Part shown: piece by piece, positions 8,924-17,732 of the stretch
Numbering within the stretch: position 1 is the first letter of the stretch
How the letters are laid out: every line of letters begins with the position of its first letter
Assembly (NCBI GenBank): GCA_030526515.1
Contig: JAUNCQ010000011.1
Coordinates: forward strand, 1 to 50,129
From: Coriobacteriia bacterium
Lineage (GTDB): Bacteria; Actinomycetota; Coriobacteriia; Coriobacteriales; Eggerthellaceae
Reading direction: 5' to 3'
DNA length: 50,129 nt
Position numbers and translations under genes: made by a program
The notes under the pieces: generated by a model
The model's database searches: none
What the model saw: the letters and a program-made list of their open reading frames with translations, nothing else
What the model was told of the DNA's origin: nothing

Positions 8924-10114
8924 ATGAACAAAATTCAGAGTGCAGCAGTTGATATGGCTTTAAACGTCATATCAACGCTGCTTCCTTCAATGGTGCTCCA
9001 GTTATTCGTTCTTCCCGTTATTTCGAGAAGCATGAGTGGAGATGAGTATGGCATTGTGATCGCTTCTATTGCGCTGCTGGGGCTGATTCCGCTTACCGTT
9101 GGTAATGTGCTGAATAACGTCCGACTGCTAAATGACGAGTCTCACAAGCGCAGTGGACTAGAAGGGGGCTACCCCTTGGTCGTTGCCTGCCTCTGCGCAT
9201 TGTCTGCTGTTGCGGTGTGCATCGGGTCTTGGGCCGTTGGCGTTGTGGGGTCAATCGAATTATTCGTCGTAACTTTGGCGTCAGTTATTATGCTAATTCG
9301 CGAATATCTTATTGTTGAATATCGCTTGAGTCTCAGTTACCGAAAGATGTTGTGCGCCAATGTTGTTCTTGCGATAGGCTTCGTTGCCGGCGTCGGATTT
9401 TTCGGTGCGTTAGGCAGTTGGGGCTTAGTGTATTTGGTTGGATATGGCGCAAGTCTTGCATACGTTGTTTCGACAACTACGATATGGAGGGAAAGTCGTG
9501 CAGTCTCGCCGGATATCAGGCTGACGATACGCGACGCGGCAACGCTGGGCATTTCAGGGCTGCTGAATAAGTCGACGGCGTATGCTGACAAATTGATACT
9601 TGTGCCCCTACTTGGCTCATCGGCGGTTGCTGTTTATTACATTTCGTGCTTGTTTGGCAAGGTGCTATCTCTGGTCATCGCTCCCATCAGCAGTGTTATG
9701 CTGAGTTACCTTGTGAAGGAGGACAGGGTCTCTAGAAGGGCGTTCCAGTTTGCCTTAATCATCGGCTGTACATTGTGCGTCTTCGGCTATATTGTCACTG
9801 TGGTAATAGCAGAACCAATACTGATGTTAATGTATCCTCAGTTCGCTGAAGATTCGATGATTTATCTGCCCGTTGTGACCGCCGCATCGTATGTCATGGT
9901 CCTCTCAGGCATCGCGAATCCGTTTGTTATGCGCTTTGGGGACTTGAGCTGGCAAATCGGCTTGAATGGCGTCTTCTGCTGCATATTTTTTGTTTCTTGT
10001 CTTGCTGGCTATTTATATTCAGGTTTAATTGGCTTTTGCATGGGCACGCTCGTTGCAAACATTACTCGACTCGTATTAACCATAGTTTTGTATGCTAGGC
10101 TCACTGCGCGTTGA
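8924..10114 (+). CDS. Polysaccharide flippase (Wzx-like, MOP superfamily)
   Basis: Nearly the whole 396-residue protein is hydrophobic helices. It has the polysaccharide-biosynthesis exporter start (AAVDMALNVISTLLPSMVLQLFVLPVISR), abbreviated here as seen at residues 8-35, and the GDEYGIVI segment typical of Wzx. It should flip lipid-linked repeat units across the membrane for the polymerase encoded upstream. I chose ATG 8924 with AAGAGG (8912-8917) six bases upstream over the in-frame TTG at 8918. It is the last intact gene of the polysaccharide cluster. Confidence 0.83.
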   Translation: MNKIQSAAVDMALNVISTLLPSMVLQLFVLPVISRSMSGDEYGIVIASIALLGLIPLTVGNVLNNVRLLNDESHKRSGLEGGYPLVVACLCALSAVAVCIGSWAVGVVGSIELFVVTLASVIMLIREYLIVEYRLSLSYRKMLCANVVLAIGFVAGVGFFGALGSWGLVYLVGYGASLAYVVSTTTIWRESRAVSPDIRLTIRDAATLGISGLLNKSTAYADKLILVPLLGSSAVAVYYISCLFGKVLSLVIAPISSVMLSYLVKEDRVSRRAFQFALIIGCTLCVFGYIVTVVIAEPILMLMYPQFAEDSMIYLPVVTAASYVMVLSGIANPFVMRFGDLSWQIGLNGVFCCIFFVSCLAGYLYSGLIGFCMGTLVANITRLVLTIVLYARLTAR

Positions 10115-10116
10115 TG

Positions 10117-10133
10117 GCAGCACTTAGTGCTGC
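10117..10133 (+). terminator. Small hairpin after the flippase gene
   Basis: A perfect 7-bp stem (GCAGCAC / GTGCTGC) with a TTA loop sits three bases after the flippase stop. No T-tract follows, so it is at best a weak terminator or an RNA-end stabiliser. Confidence 0.3.
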
Positions 10134-10253
10134 GCTGACTATGCCACCTCTCTTGCTTGAGTCGACTTGATCATTGGATGCTTGCGGCGTTTGAATAGCG
10201 CTTTGGCGGATGATTTGCATACTCAGTAGTATTTATGGCAGGGCAATGGGGTT

Positions 10254-10678
10254 GTGATTGTGGGGATAGGTTTGCGTGGCTGCAGCATATATAGGTGTGG
10301 ATTTCTTGGAGACGGCATCTTGGTGGTACTTGTCGTATCTTTCGTCCTGATGATGGGGTGCTGCGGGGTTGCGGAAGCGGCTACTAGTGATGGTGACCTT
10401 GAGGCGCCCGCGGTGGCTGTTAAGAAGGCTGGCGGGTGCCGGTTCAGCGTGGGCTGGGGCGAGGTGCCTGGGAAGGCTTCCGGGTATGTGGTGCGGTATG
10501 CATCGTCCAAGAGCATGAAGGGTGCTCGAAAGGACTACGTGCGGTCCGTGTATACGACGCGGACTGCCGTGGTGGTCGAGGGGAAGCGCAAGAGCGTATA
10601 TTTCGTCCAGGTGAGGGCTTGCAAGAAGTTTGGGGCCGCGTGGTGCGCGGGCTCTGGAGCGCGGAGCAGAAGGTGTAA
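10254..10678 (+). pseudogene. Secreted FN3-domain protein, frameshifted
   Basis: A GTG-initiated frame encodes a hydrophobic signal-like segment (about residues 20-44, ending AEAA) and one fibronectin type III-like module (FSVGWGEVPGKASGYVVRY, VYFVQVRACKKFG). The frame then breaks near 10632. One base over, the module's expected end continues as RVVRGLWSAEQKV and stops at 10676-10678. Adding one G to the GGGG run restores KKFGG-RVVRGLWS, which matches the end of the FN3 module of the secreted protein ending at 25235. This suggests loss of a single G. A sequencing error in the homopolymer is the main alternative. Confidence 0.6.
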
Positions 10679-10960
10679 CTGGGCACGGTGCGGGAGCTGA
10701 AGGCTGCCGTGGGAGTGTGTGCGAACTTCGGGAAGAACCTGTATCGCTGTCCCAAGGGCGGCTAAGCAGCAGAAGTACATTGTGCTGCGCGATACCAAGG
10801 GGTCGGGGTCGCTAATTGCGTCATTGGCTAGTGGGCGAGCAGCGGCAATCGCGTGGCGACGCAGCTGATCGTGGGGTGCGACGGGCGCGTGAGCCAGTGC
10901 GTGCCGCTGGATGTGATAGCGCACCATGCGGGCATTGGCGGCGGTTGGGGTTGGCCTTGA
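10679..10960 (+). pseudogene. N-acetylmuramoyl-L-alanine amidase remnant
   Basis: Pieces of an Amidase_2 domain can be read across three frames: NLYRCPKGG (frame 1), QKYIVLRDTKGSGS (frame 2), then WASSGNRVATQLIVGCD and QCVPLDVIAHHAG (frame 3). Together they follow the family order YIVLHDTEG, W-A-S-S-G-N-R-V-A, VG-DG, QCVPLD-IAHHAG. The lesions are a shift near 10757, a shift near 10812, an in-frame TAG at 10829-10831 where the family has Trp, the catalytic-site His replaced by Arg (LRDT), and loss of the C-terminal half after 10960. The multiple lesions argue against sequencing error. In life it would have cleaved peptidoglycan stem peptides. Confidence 0.6.
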
Positions 10961-11107
10961 AATCGCCATCTGGGACTTTCCTAATTCCTTGCAGTACTTT
11001 GCAAAGACCTTGCTGAATAACGGTAGAGAACTTTTCAGAACCTTTCGTAAGTTTGTGTTGCGACCTTCTTTCAAGGCCAAGACAACCCTACAAGAGGAGA
11101 CTGAATC

Positions 11108-13861
11108 ATGAGAAGACGCTTCACGAGCTGCATCCTGGCTGCCGCATTGGCGGCGACCGCAACCCCGGCCTTTGCCGCCACTTCAATCGACGGCGCGAAC
11201 CAGGTGGGGCAGGAGCCCGGCGCTACGGTTCCCGATTCGCGATCGGGGCTGATGATCGATAAGGTTTACGGTGGAGGCGGAAAGGGCGATACGCCGATCT
11301 CCAACAGCTTCGTCGAGCTTTACAACGCCACCTCGAGCCCCATTGATCTGAGCGGGTATGTGCTGAGCGATGGCGCCAAGGAGCTTCAGCTTTCGGGCGT
11401 GGTGCCTGCTAAGGGCTCGTTCTTGATCGTTGGTGCGCAGGAGGCTACGAGCGACGACTATCTGACTTACGATCTTCCTCAGGCGGATTTGACCTGCGAC
11501 TGGGTCATCAACAACAAGACCTATTCCCTGAGCCTGAAGCAGGCCGATACGGTGGTTGACGTCGTGGAAGTCGACGGCGTGGCGTTGCAGGTTTCCAAGC
11601 AGAAGGTCCTTGGGCGCATCGGCCACATTGACACCGATACCGTTGCGGATTTCCAGGTGCTTTCCTGGAAAGCAGGCGATGTAGTGGTGGACGCTGCCTT
11701 CGTTGAAGCTGCAGGTCCGCGGAACAGCCTTGGTCAGATGGGCGCACCGCATGCATCCGCCGGCGGTGATGCGCAGGATCCGACGTACGTTCCCGTGGTT
11801 GCAGGCACGCAGCGCGTCCAGGGACTGTTCGACCAGAATGTTTCCCTGAAGACGGAGCTTGCGGGTCGCTATAACTCTGGCGCCATGAGCGCGGATGGCG
11901 GTAGCTTGGAGATCGTGACCTTCAACAAGTCCAATGGCTACGCGTATGCTGTCAGCGGCGTTAAGGGCAAGCTTATTGCCGTCAAGGCCGGCGGTCAGCT
12001 GAAGGGTCAGGAAGTCATTGACTTTGCGGGCACCGAGTATGATGTGAAGGCTCTTGTTCCCGATGTGGACTACGGTGACATGACCAGCGTGAGCGTTTCG
12101 CCCGATGGAAGCAAGATCGCGGTCGCAATTCAGGCCCAAGGATACGCCGATGCGGGATCCGTGGCACTGTTTGCCTGCGCTGCTGACGGGTCGTTGCAGC
12201 TGCTCAGCACCGTGCAGGCAGGCGTGCAGCCCGACATGCTGACCTTTGCCGATGACAAGACCATTCTTGTTGCCAATGAGGGTGAGCCGCGCAATGGCGT
12301 GGTAGGCGCTGACCCCAAGGGCAGCGTTTCCGTGGTGACCGTTGGTGATGATAATGCAATGACCTGCGACAACATTGGGTTCGAGGCCTTTGACGACAAG
12401 CGGGACGACCTGGTGGCCAAGGGCGTGCTGATTCGCAAGGGCAGCGTTCCCTCGACCGACTTCGAGCCGGAGTACATTGCGGTGGCCGGCGACAAGGCCT
12501 ACGTAGCATTGCAGGAGAACAACGCTATTGCCGTGCTTGACCTGACCCAGAAGGCGTTCACCGGCGTTCATGCCCTTGGCTTCCAGGACTACGGCAAGGT
12601 GAAGGTCGATCTGGAGAAGAACGGTACCGCGGAGCTGAAGAACTACGAAGGGGTCTTCGGCGTGCGCATGCCCGACGGAATCAGCGTGATGCAGGCTAAC
12701 GGCAAGACCTACGTGCTGACCGCCAACGAGGGCGACAGCCGCGCTGACTGGAACGGCTTGGATAACGAGCTGGAAAGCACTACGTCTCCCAGCGGCAAGA
12801 CCGTGCTCGGAGCCAAGGCGGTGTGGATCAACCCTGATACCACTGACGGCCTGAGCGCTGATGCGGACTACGTGTTCGGCAGTCGTTCCTTCAGCCTGTT
12901 CGAGGTGACGGATTCCGGGCTTGAGCTGGTGTTCGACAGCGGCAGCGACTTCGAGGCCATTACCGCCCAGGTGTTGCCCCAGTACTTCAACTGCTCCAAC
13001 GACAAGACCTCCCTGGACAATCGGTCCGGCAAGAAGGGCCCGGAGCCCGAGACCGTGGTCGTAGGCACGGTGGGCGATACCACGTATGCCTTTGTTGCCC
13101 TTGAGCGCGTTGGCGGCGTGATGGTGTACGACGTGACGGATCCTGCGAAGGCGTCCTTCGTGAACTACATCAACTCCCGTGAGTTCGATGCGGCCATTCA
13201 GGGCGATGTTTCCCCGGAGGGACTGTGCTTCATTCCCGCTGAGGCGAACGGTGGGCAGGCACGCCTGCTGGCTGCTTGCGAGGTGTCCGGCACCCTTGCC
13301 GCATATGACCTGAGCCAGTCCGTGCCCCAGCCGCAGCAGGCCGCTCAGAGCATCAGCGTAGCCAAGACGTCTTGGAGCAAGGTGTACGGCAACTCCTCCT
13401 TCAGCCTGGGTGCCAAGGCCAAGACGGCCCTGACGTATAAGTCCAGCAACACCAAGGTCGCCACGGTGAGCTCTACCGGCCGCGTGTACATCAAGGGTGC
13501 GGGCACTGCGAAGATCACCATCTCCGCCAAGGCGACCGACCAGTACAAGGCCGCGACCAAGACCGTGACCATCAAGGTCGCCAAGAAGGACCAGGTACTG
13601 ACCGTATCCACCGCCAAGAAGACCGCGGCCAAGGGCAAGTACACCACGGCAGTCTCCGTCAAGGGTGCCAAGACCTCCAAGTCCTTCAAGAAGGTCAGCG
13701 GCTCCAAGTACCTGGGCGTTACCAGCACTGGCAAGATCAAGGTCAGCGCCAAGGCCAAGCGCGGAGCAACCTATTCCGTCAAGCTGAAGGTGAGCGCACG
13801 GGAAACCGCCAATTACAAGCCGGCTTCCAAGATTGCGACCATCAAGGTCAAGGTCGGCTAG
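11108..13861 (+). CDS. Secreted choice-of-anchor I beta-propeller protein with LTD and Ig-like domains
   Basis: A 917-residue exported protein. Residues 1-23 are a signal peptide (MRRRF..., hydrophobic core, AFA-A). Residues about 45-165 form a lamin-tail-like domain (FVELYNATSSPIDLSGYVLSDG). Residues about 190-740 form a beta-propeller of the choice-of-anchor I type (VSVSPDGSKIAVA, LVANEGEPRNG, PEYIAVAGDKAYV, TANEGDSRADWNG, PEGLCFIP). The C-terminal 170 residues are two Lys/Ser/Thr-rich bacterial Ig-like repeats (YKSSNTKVATVSSTGRVYIK). No LPXTG motif or terminal helix is visible, so it is probably secreted or bound through the basic Ig repeats. The ligand is unknown. AGAGGAG precedes the ATG and a strong terminator follows. 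Confidence 0.85.
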   Translation: MRRRFTSCILAAALAATATPAFAATSIDGANQVGQEPGATVPDSRSGLMIDKVYGGGGKGDTPISNSFVELYNATSSPIDLSGYVLSDGAKELQLSGVVPAKGSFLIVGAQEATSDDYLTYDLPQADLTCDWVINNKTYSLSLKQADTVVDVVEVDGVALQVSKQKVLGRIGHIDTDTVADFQVLSWKAGDVVVDAAFVEAAGPRNSLGQMGAPHASAGGDAQDPTYVPVVAGTQRVQGLFDQNVSLKTELAGRYNSGAMSADGGSLEIVTFNKSNGYAYAVSGVKGKLIAVKAGGQLKGQEVIDFAGTEYDVKALVPDVDYGDMTSVSVSPDGSKIAVAIQAQGYADAGSVALFACAADGSLQLLSTVQAGVQPDMLTFADDKTILVANEGEPRNGVVGADPKGSVSVVTVGDDNAMTCDNIGFEAFDDKRDDLVAKGVLIRKGSVPSTDFEPEYIAVAGDKAYVALQENNAIAVLDLTQKAFTGVHALGFQDYGKVKVDLEKNGTAELKNYEGVFGVRMPDGISVMQANGKTYVLTANEGDSRADWNGLDNELESTTSPSGKTVLGAKAVWINPDTTDGLSADADYVFGSRSFSLFEVTDSGLELVFDSGSDFEAITAQVLPQYFNCSNDKTSLDNRSGKKGPEPETVVVGTVGDTTYAFVALERVGGVMVYDVTDPAKASFVNYINSREFDAAIQGDVSPEGLCFIPAEANGGQARLLAACEVSGTLAAYDLSQSVPQPQQAAQSISVAKTSWSKVYGNSSFSLGAKAKTALTYKSSNTKVATVSSTGRVYIKGAGTAKITISAKATDQYKAATKTVTIKVAKKDQVLTVSTAKKTAAKGKYTTAVSVKGAKTSKSFKKVSGSKYLGVTSTGKIKVSAKAKRGATYSVKLKVSARETANYKPASKIATIKVKVG

Positions 13862-13881
13862 CATAGCTTGTCGATCATGCG

Positions 13882-13909
13882 CGGGCTCCCGTTGGGAGCC
13901 CGTTTTTTT
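13882..13909 (+). terminator. Rho-independent terminator
   Basis: A perfect 9-bp stem (CGGGCTCCC / GGGAGCCCG) with a GTT loop is followed by seven T's. It ends the transcript of the beta-propeller gene. Confidence 0.92.
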
Positions 13910-14023
13910 ATAATTGGGTACTGACTTGCGCCTGCGGAGAGCGGCATCTGCGATCTGCATTTTGGCAGGGTTGTGAGGGCGCCTGGTTGTACCGGGCTTG
14001 TTGGACGAGAGGCTGGCTGTTGC

Positions 14024-15340
14024 GTGAGGACGTCTTACTACAACGTTGAGGTTCGAAACGACGACGGGTCGTGGACGGTGCACAACTGCGCTACCGGTGC
14101 GTTGGTGCAGGTGAGCGAAGGGGTTCACGAGGCGTTGGCGTGCGAGGGCGCGGGTTGCGATGGGCTTGGCGACCTCGGGGCGCTGGTGGAGGCTGGCGTG
14201 CTGGTTGAAGAACCCGAGGAGCAGGTGCGGGCGATAAGCGCTCGGTACGAGGCTGCTCGGCTGCAGCGAGACGAGCTCTGCCTGTGCATTGCGCCTACGC
14301 TGCGGTGCAACCTGGCCTGCGTGTACTGCTACGAGCCTCAGGGGCAGGCTGCGCCTGGGGATATGGGCGACGAGGTGATCGAGGGCATATTCGCCCTGAT
14401 AGAGCAGATCTACCGGCGGGATGGGTTCACGCGGCTGAGCATCCAGTGGTACGGCGGCGAGCCGACGCTGTGCCTGGGGACCATGCGGGCTATCAGCAGC
14501 TGGTGCCGGGAGTTTGCGGCGCGCAACGGCGTTTCCTTTGGGGCTGAGCTGATCAGCAACTGCAGCCTGGTGGACGACGAGGTCGCGCGGATCCTGCACG
14601 ACGAATGCTGCGTGGGGTTTGCCCTGCCCACCGTTGACGGCCCCGCTGAGCGCCATAACAGGCGCAGGCCGCTGAAGGGCGGCGGCGCGTCCTACGACGC
14701 CGTTTTGCGGGGCATACGGGCCCTGGTGGGCGCTGGGGTGCGGGTGACGGCATCGGTCAATATGGACGGGCGCATGTTCGACGAGTTCGAGGGCGTGCGT
14801 GATACCGTTGCCGAGCTGGGGGCCGGGTGCTCCTGCTGCGCGCTGTGTGATTACAGGGGCACGTTCGGAACCGCGGGATTTGAGGAGCCGGAGTTCCAGA
14901 TGATCAGTCATGAGGAGTACGCGCGGCGATCCCATGAGCTGTTCACGCGGAGCGGGTTCGATGCTGCGGCGGTGGCTGACCTGCTGCGGCCGATGGATCG
15001 GTTCTGCCGGGGGAGTGTGGAGAACTACTTCGTCATTGGGCCTACGGGCGACGTGTGCAAATGCGACGGCTGGATAGGGACCGGGAAGCACGTGCTGTTC
15101 AACCTGAGGGAACCCCAGAGCGACGATGCACTGCTGGACATGGTGCGCTACAACCCCACGGAGGATCCGGAGTGCCGCACCTGCCGGGTGCTGCCCCAGT
15201 GCATGGGGCATTGCCGCTGGAACCGGGAGGTGTTCAACGGGTTCTGCCACTACCTGAAGGTGAACGTGGAGGACTACGTGCGGGATTATCGGGGCTGCTT
15301 CGGTGCTGCGGAGGGCGACGTCTGCGTGCTGGTGGGCTGA
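14024..15340 (+). CDS. Radical SAM/SPASM peptide maturase
   Basis: A 438-residue enzyme with the radical SAM CxxxCxxC cluster (C95, C99, C102 in RCNLACVYCYEP), the GGEPTL motif after strand 2, and a Cys-rich C-terminal SPASM region (GDVCKCDGW, then CRTCRVLPQCMGHC) that should bind auxiliary Fe-S clusters. The N-terminus (YNVEVRNDDGSWTVHNCATGALV) resembles the precursor-recognition part of RiPP maturases. SPASM enzymes of this type usually install thioether or C-C crosslinks in ribosomal peptides. No precursor gene adjoins it. Candidates in the window are the Nif11-leader peptides at 28-34.6 kb and the peptide at 22974-23144. GTG 14024 has GAGAGG at 14007-14012; an in-frame GTG at 13973 would add 17 residues. 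Confidence 0.85.
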   Translation: MRTSYYNVEVRNDDGSWTVHNCATGALVQVSEGVHEALACEGAGCDGLGDLGALVEAGVLVEEPEEQVRAISARYEAARLQRDELCLCIAPTLRCNLACVYCYEPQGQAAPGDMGDEVIEGIFALIEQIYRRDGFTRLSIQWYGGEPTLCLGTMRAISSWCREFAARNGVSFGAELISNCSLVDDEVARILHDECCVGFALPTVDGPAERHNRRRPLKGGGASYDAVLRGIRALVGAGVRVTASVNMDGRMFDEFEGVRDTVAELGAGCSCCALCDYRGTFGTAGFEEPEFQMISHEEYARRSHELFTRSGFDAAAVADLLRPMDRFCRGSVENYFVIGPTGDVCKCDGWIGTGKHVLFNLREPQSDDALLDMVRYNPTEDPECRTCRVLPQCMGHCRWNREVFNGFCHYLKVNVEDYVRDYRGCFGAAEGDVCVLVG

Positions 15341-15483
15341 GCGTGCTGCAGGAACAGCAACAGGAAGGGCAATCGAGCGCACGGCTGTTTCCGATCCATC
15401 GTCGGCGTTTTCGTTCTTCATAATGAGTTGAGCCTTGGAAAACGTTTGCCAAATGCCCATATCGTCTCCGTGTAATTTACGAG

Positions 15484-16998
15484 CTAGATAATATTGACCA
15501 CGAACGGATCGCTTCGACCGTATACCACGTTGTCTTTCGTAAGAAGGCACTCAACGTAGTGCTTTCCCTTGTAAAGTGTTGTCTCGTATCTCATCCTTCT
15601 TCCATTTGAGGATGAGCTGCATTTATAGAAATCGCCGCGCAAGCAGTTCGCATTTAACGCTTCCTGGTCATTGTTCGTGATTTGCCACATAATGTCGAAC
15701 CGCTTAATATCCTCGGCTTTAGCGTCAAATTGTAGGCTCATGCCTTTCGCCAGAGGGTCGCCTGAACTAAACGAAACATACAGGCCGCCGCTGCGAGCCC
15801 GCCTTGCGGTCACTTCAACCTTCACCGCGTCCAGTTCCGTCATACCGTGTTGGCGGTGATGTGGCAGATGATCGAGAAACAACCTGGTCGAAGATAGACT
15901 TGTTTTGTCAATACTTTTAACAGGGACGCCCAAAGACTCTCGGAGATCGTCGAGCGCATATTTGTTGATAAATCGGCGCTTCCGAATTCCGTTTTCAATC
16001 ACTAGATCAGACATCATTTTCCTATGCCATTGCAAAAACTTTTCGTAGCTTTCTGGCCCCCAATCGAATAAGAAATTCTCCAGAGAATTTGAAGGGTTGA
16101 TGACGGCGTATCCTTGCCCCAATAATTCGATATATGAAGGAATATTCTTGGCAACCCGAACAAAGTCTTCATACCATCCGCCATGAACAGGGATCGCCTC
16201 GTATGCCCTGGCCGCCAGAGTCGTAAGAACCACGGACCTCACGGGTGACTCGCAGTTGGATTTCGCGCAAAAGATGTCTCGATGGCGCTTGAGTAGCTGA
16301 ACGTATGCCTGGAGGGGCGATTTGACCGTGTATACCCTAACTTCTTCGATAGACATCGATCTCTCGACGGCGGCTCTGAATCGGTGTTGTTCGTATGCTG
16401 CGGCTTCAAGGAACCACTCAGCGAAACCCTCAGGATTCGTTGTCAGCCAATCATCGCAGATCTCTCTGTATCGCGGATGCCTACTGTCGGGGTGCGCAAG
16501 GCGTTTCATCCCCTCGATAACGTCGAACTCCCTCGCGTTCGACGTCGTTGTTCGATCGTAGGAGTCAATGACGGTAGGGAGAATGTCTATGTGGAAATTC
16601 GCCTCGTCGACGTACTCCAAAGTCCAACACCTCTTTCCATTGTGGGGGATATTGGACATTCCGTGGTGGCGCGCATAAGCGAGGACCTCTTTGCCTACCG
16701 TTTCTTTGAGCTCGCTCTGGGATATATCCTTTTTCCTTAGGCTACTAAGGTTGCACACTAGGTCGATATCGTATGAACCATCTTTCGTAACTGGTTTTAT
16801 CGCGGTGCCTATTTTGATGGATCCTTGTAGAATGATCCGAGGTAAATACTTCGATAGTTCTGATTTCTCTGACGTGAGATCCTTGGAGATCGATTCGTAG
16901 GAGGCGATAGCCTTATCGTAGTAGGAATTTGGCATCTCGATGCTCCGAAGAGCATCCTTGAGCTGGCCCTCCATGTAGCGACTGAGTTGTGCATCCAA
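15484..16998 (-). CDS. CD-NTase (CBASS cyclic oligonucleotide synthase) with AGS-C sensor domain
   Basis: A cGAS/DncV-like nucleotidyltransferase. It has GS at residues 59-60, DxD at 77-79 (SYDIDLV) and a third acidic residue at 138 (FHIDILPT), so the catalytic site looks intact. A helical core follows. The last ~120 residues match the AGS-C sensor domain that accompanies SMODS cyclases (WQITNNDQEA, LRGDF, ETTLYKGKHYVECL). In CBASS such an enzyme makes a cyclic nucleotide on phage infection and triggers an effector; the TM-NUDIX gene just upstream is the obvious one. No Cap2/Cap3 genes are present. I chose TTG 16998, which follows the upstream stop directly with AAAGG before it. TTG 17037 or ATG 16935 are alternatives. 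Confidence 0.85.
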   Translation of the reverse strand: MDAQLSRYMEGQLKDALRSIEMPNSYYDKAIASYESISKDLTSEKSELSKYLPRIILQGSIKIGTAIKPVTKDGSYDIDLVCNLSSLRKKDISQSELKETVGKEVLAYARHHGMSNIPHNGKRCWTLEYVDEANFHIDILPTVIDSYDRTTTSNAREFDVIEGMKRLAHPDSRHPRYREICDDWLTTNPEGFAEWFLEAAAYEQHRFRAAVERSMSIEEVRVYTVKSPLQAYVQLLKRHRDIFCAKSNCESPVRSVVLTTLAARAYEAIPVHGGWYEDFVRVAKNIPSYIELLGQGYAVINPSNSLENFLFDWGPESYEKFLQWHRKMMSDLVIENGIRKRRFINKYALDDLRESLGVPVKSIDKTSLSSTRLFLDHLPHHRQHGMTELDAVKVEVTARRARSGGLYVSFSSGDPLAKGMSLQFDAKAEDIKRFDIMWQITNNDQEALNANCLRGDFYKCSSSSNGRRMRYETTLYKGKHYVECLLTKDNVVYGRSDPFVVNII

Positions 16999-17000
16999 AG

Positions 17001-17732
17001 TTAGAGAACCTTTCCCGCCGTCTCTGCAATCCGGCAAAATCCGCTGTTCGTTGCAAATGTCTTTCTCTCGATCTCCTCCTCGGTTACTAGCGCAAGATCG
17101 CCGTCAGGGTTGTCGTTGATGTGCTCTGCCAGACGTTTTTGCTCGGAATCGGTCAGTATGACCTCGTAGACGTCGTGAACAAGCACTTCGTCAATGCCCA
17201 ATTGCTGGGAGTAGGTTAGTATCCGTTCACATTGGGCTACAAATTGCGGGTTGAATGACTCAATGCGAAAGCTTTCAAGGTAGCCAGGACGGATAAGTTC
17301 CTCGTTGAATTCCCTAAGGGTTGTCACTTCTCTTCCGGCTCCAGAATCGAACCAATCGAGAAACTCAAGCAGGTTCTCTCCCTTTACTCGTATCCTGAGG
17401 TCGTCGGAATCAGTGGAGCACGACTTCATAGAATCATCGGATACAACTCCAAGCCTATTAAAAGTTGACCTGGCGCTATCAAAGGCTTTGTACACGCCTC
17501 CAACGGGTTGGAATTGATCCTTTATCCTCTTCCCCCTGATTAGTAGATACTTTCCATGTACCTTAATCCTGAAAAGATACGCAGCGCTGACACGTACCCA
17601 TTTGCCTCTCCTCAATTGAGCCTGAATAGCCAGTTTCACCCTCTTTCTGTTGGTCCACGCTTTACCTGCCAGAAAGCAGATAAAAGCGGTAATGAGATTG
17701 CAAACTACGTTGGTCGCTTCTGATGCGAGCAT
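17001..17732 (-). CDS. Membrane-anchored SMODS-associated NUDIX protein (probable CBASS effector)
   Basis: A 243-residue protein with an N-terminal membrane segment at about residues 8-25, a basic stretch (NRKRVKLAIQAQLRRGK), then a NUDIX-like domain. VSAAYLFRIKVHGKYLLIRG and FQPVGGVYKAF are the first strands. LREFNEELI keeps part of the NUDIX box, but the box is degenerate. This is the architecture of TM-NUDIX effectors (Cap16 type) in CBASS, where cyclic-nucleotide binding is thought to lead to membrane disruption. The start directly abuts the RloB stop and the gene ends two bases before the cyclase start, which implies co-translation. Effector identity rests on architecture and neighbourhood. 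Confidence 0.78.
   Translation of the reverse strand: MLASEATNVVCNLITAFICFLAGKAWTNRKRVKLAIQAQLRRGKWVRVSAAYLFRIKVHGKYLLIRGKRIKDQFQPVGGVYKAFDSARSTFNRLGVVSDDSMKSCSTDSDDLRIRVKGENLLEFLDWFDSGAGREVTTLREFNEELIRPGYLESFRIESFNPQFVAQCERILTYSQQLGIDEVLVHDVYEVILTDSEQKRLAEHINDNPDGDLALVTEEEIERKTFATNSGFCRIAETAGKVL

Noticed and set aside
15234-15461. Minus-strand start MGIWQTFSKAQL with GGAGA before it, as a possible peptide precursor near the radical SAM gene
   Set aside because: The frame runs into the antisense of the radical SAM gene with no stop and loses any coding character after about 25 codons; the cysteine cluster seen in the neighbouring frame is a shadow.
11183-15550. A 1455-codon open frame on the minus strand
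   Set aside because: It is antisense to the propeller protein and the radical SAM gene, is low in complexity (Ala, His, Gly, Leu runs typical of high-GC shadows), and matches no domain.
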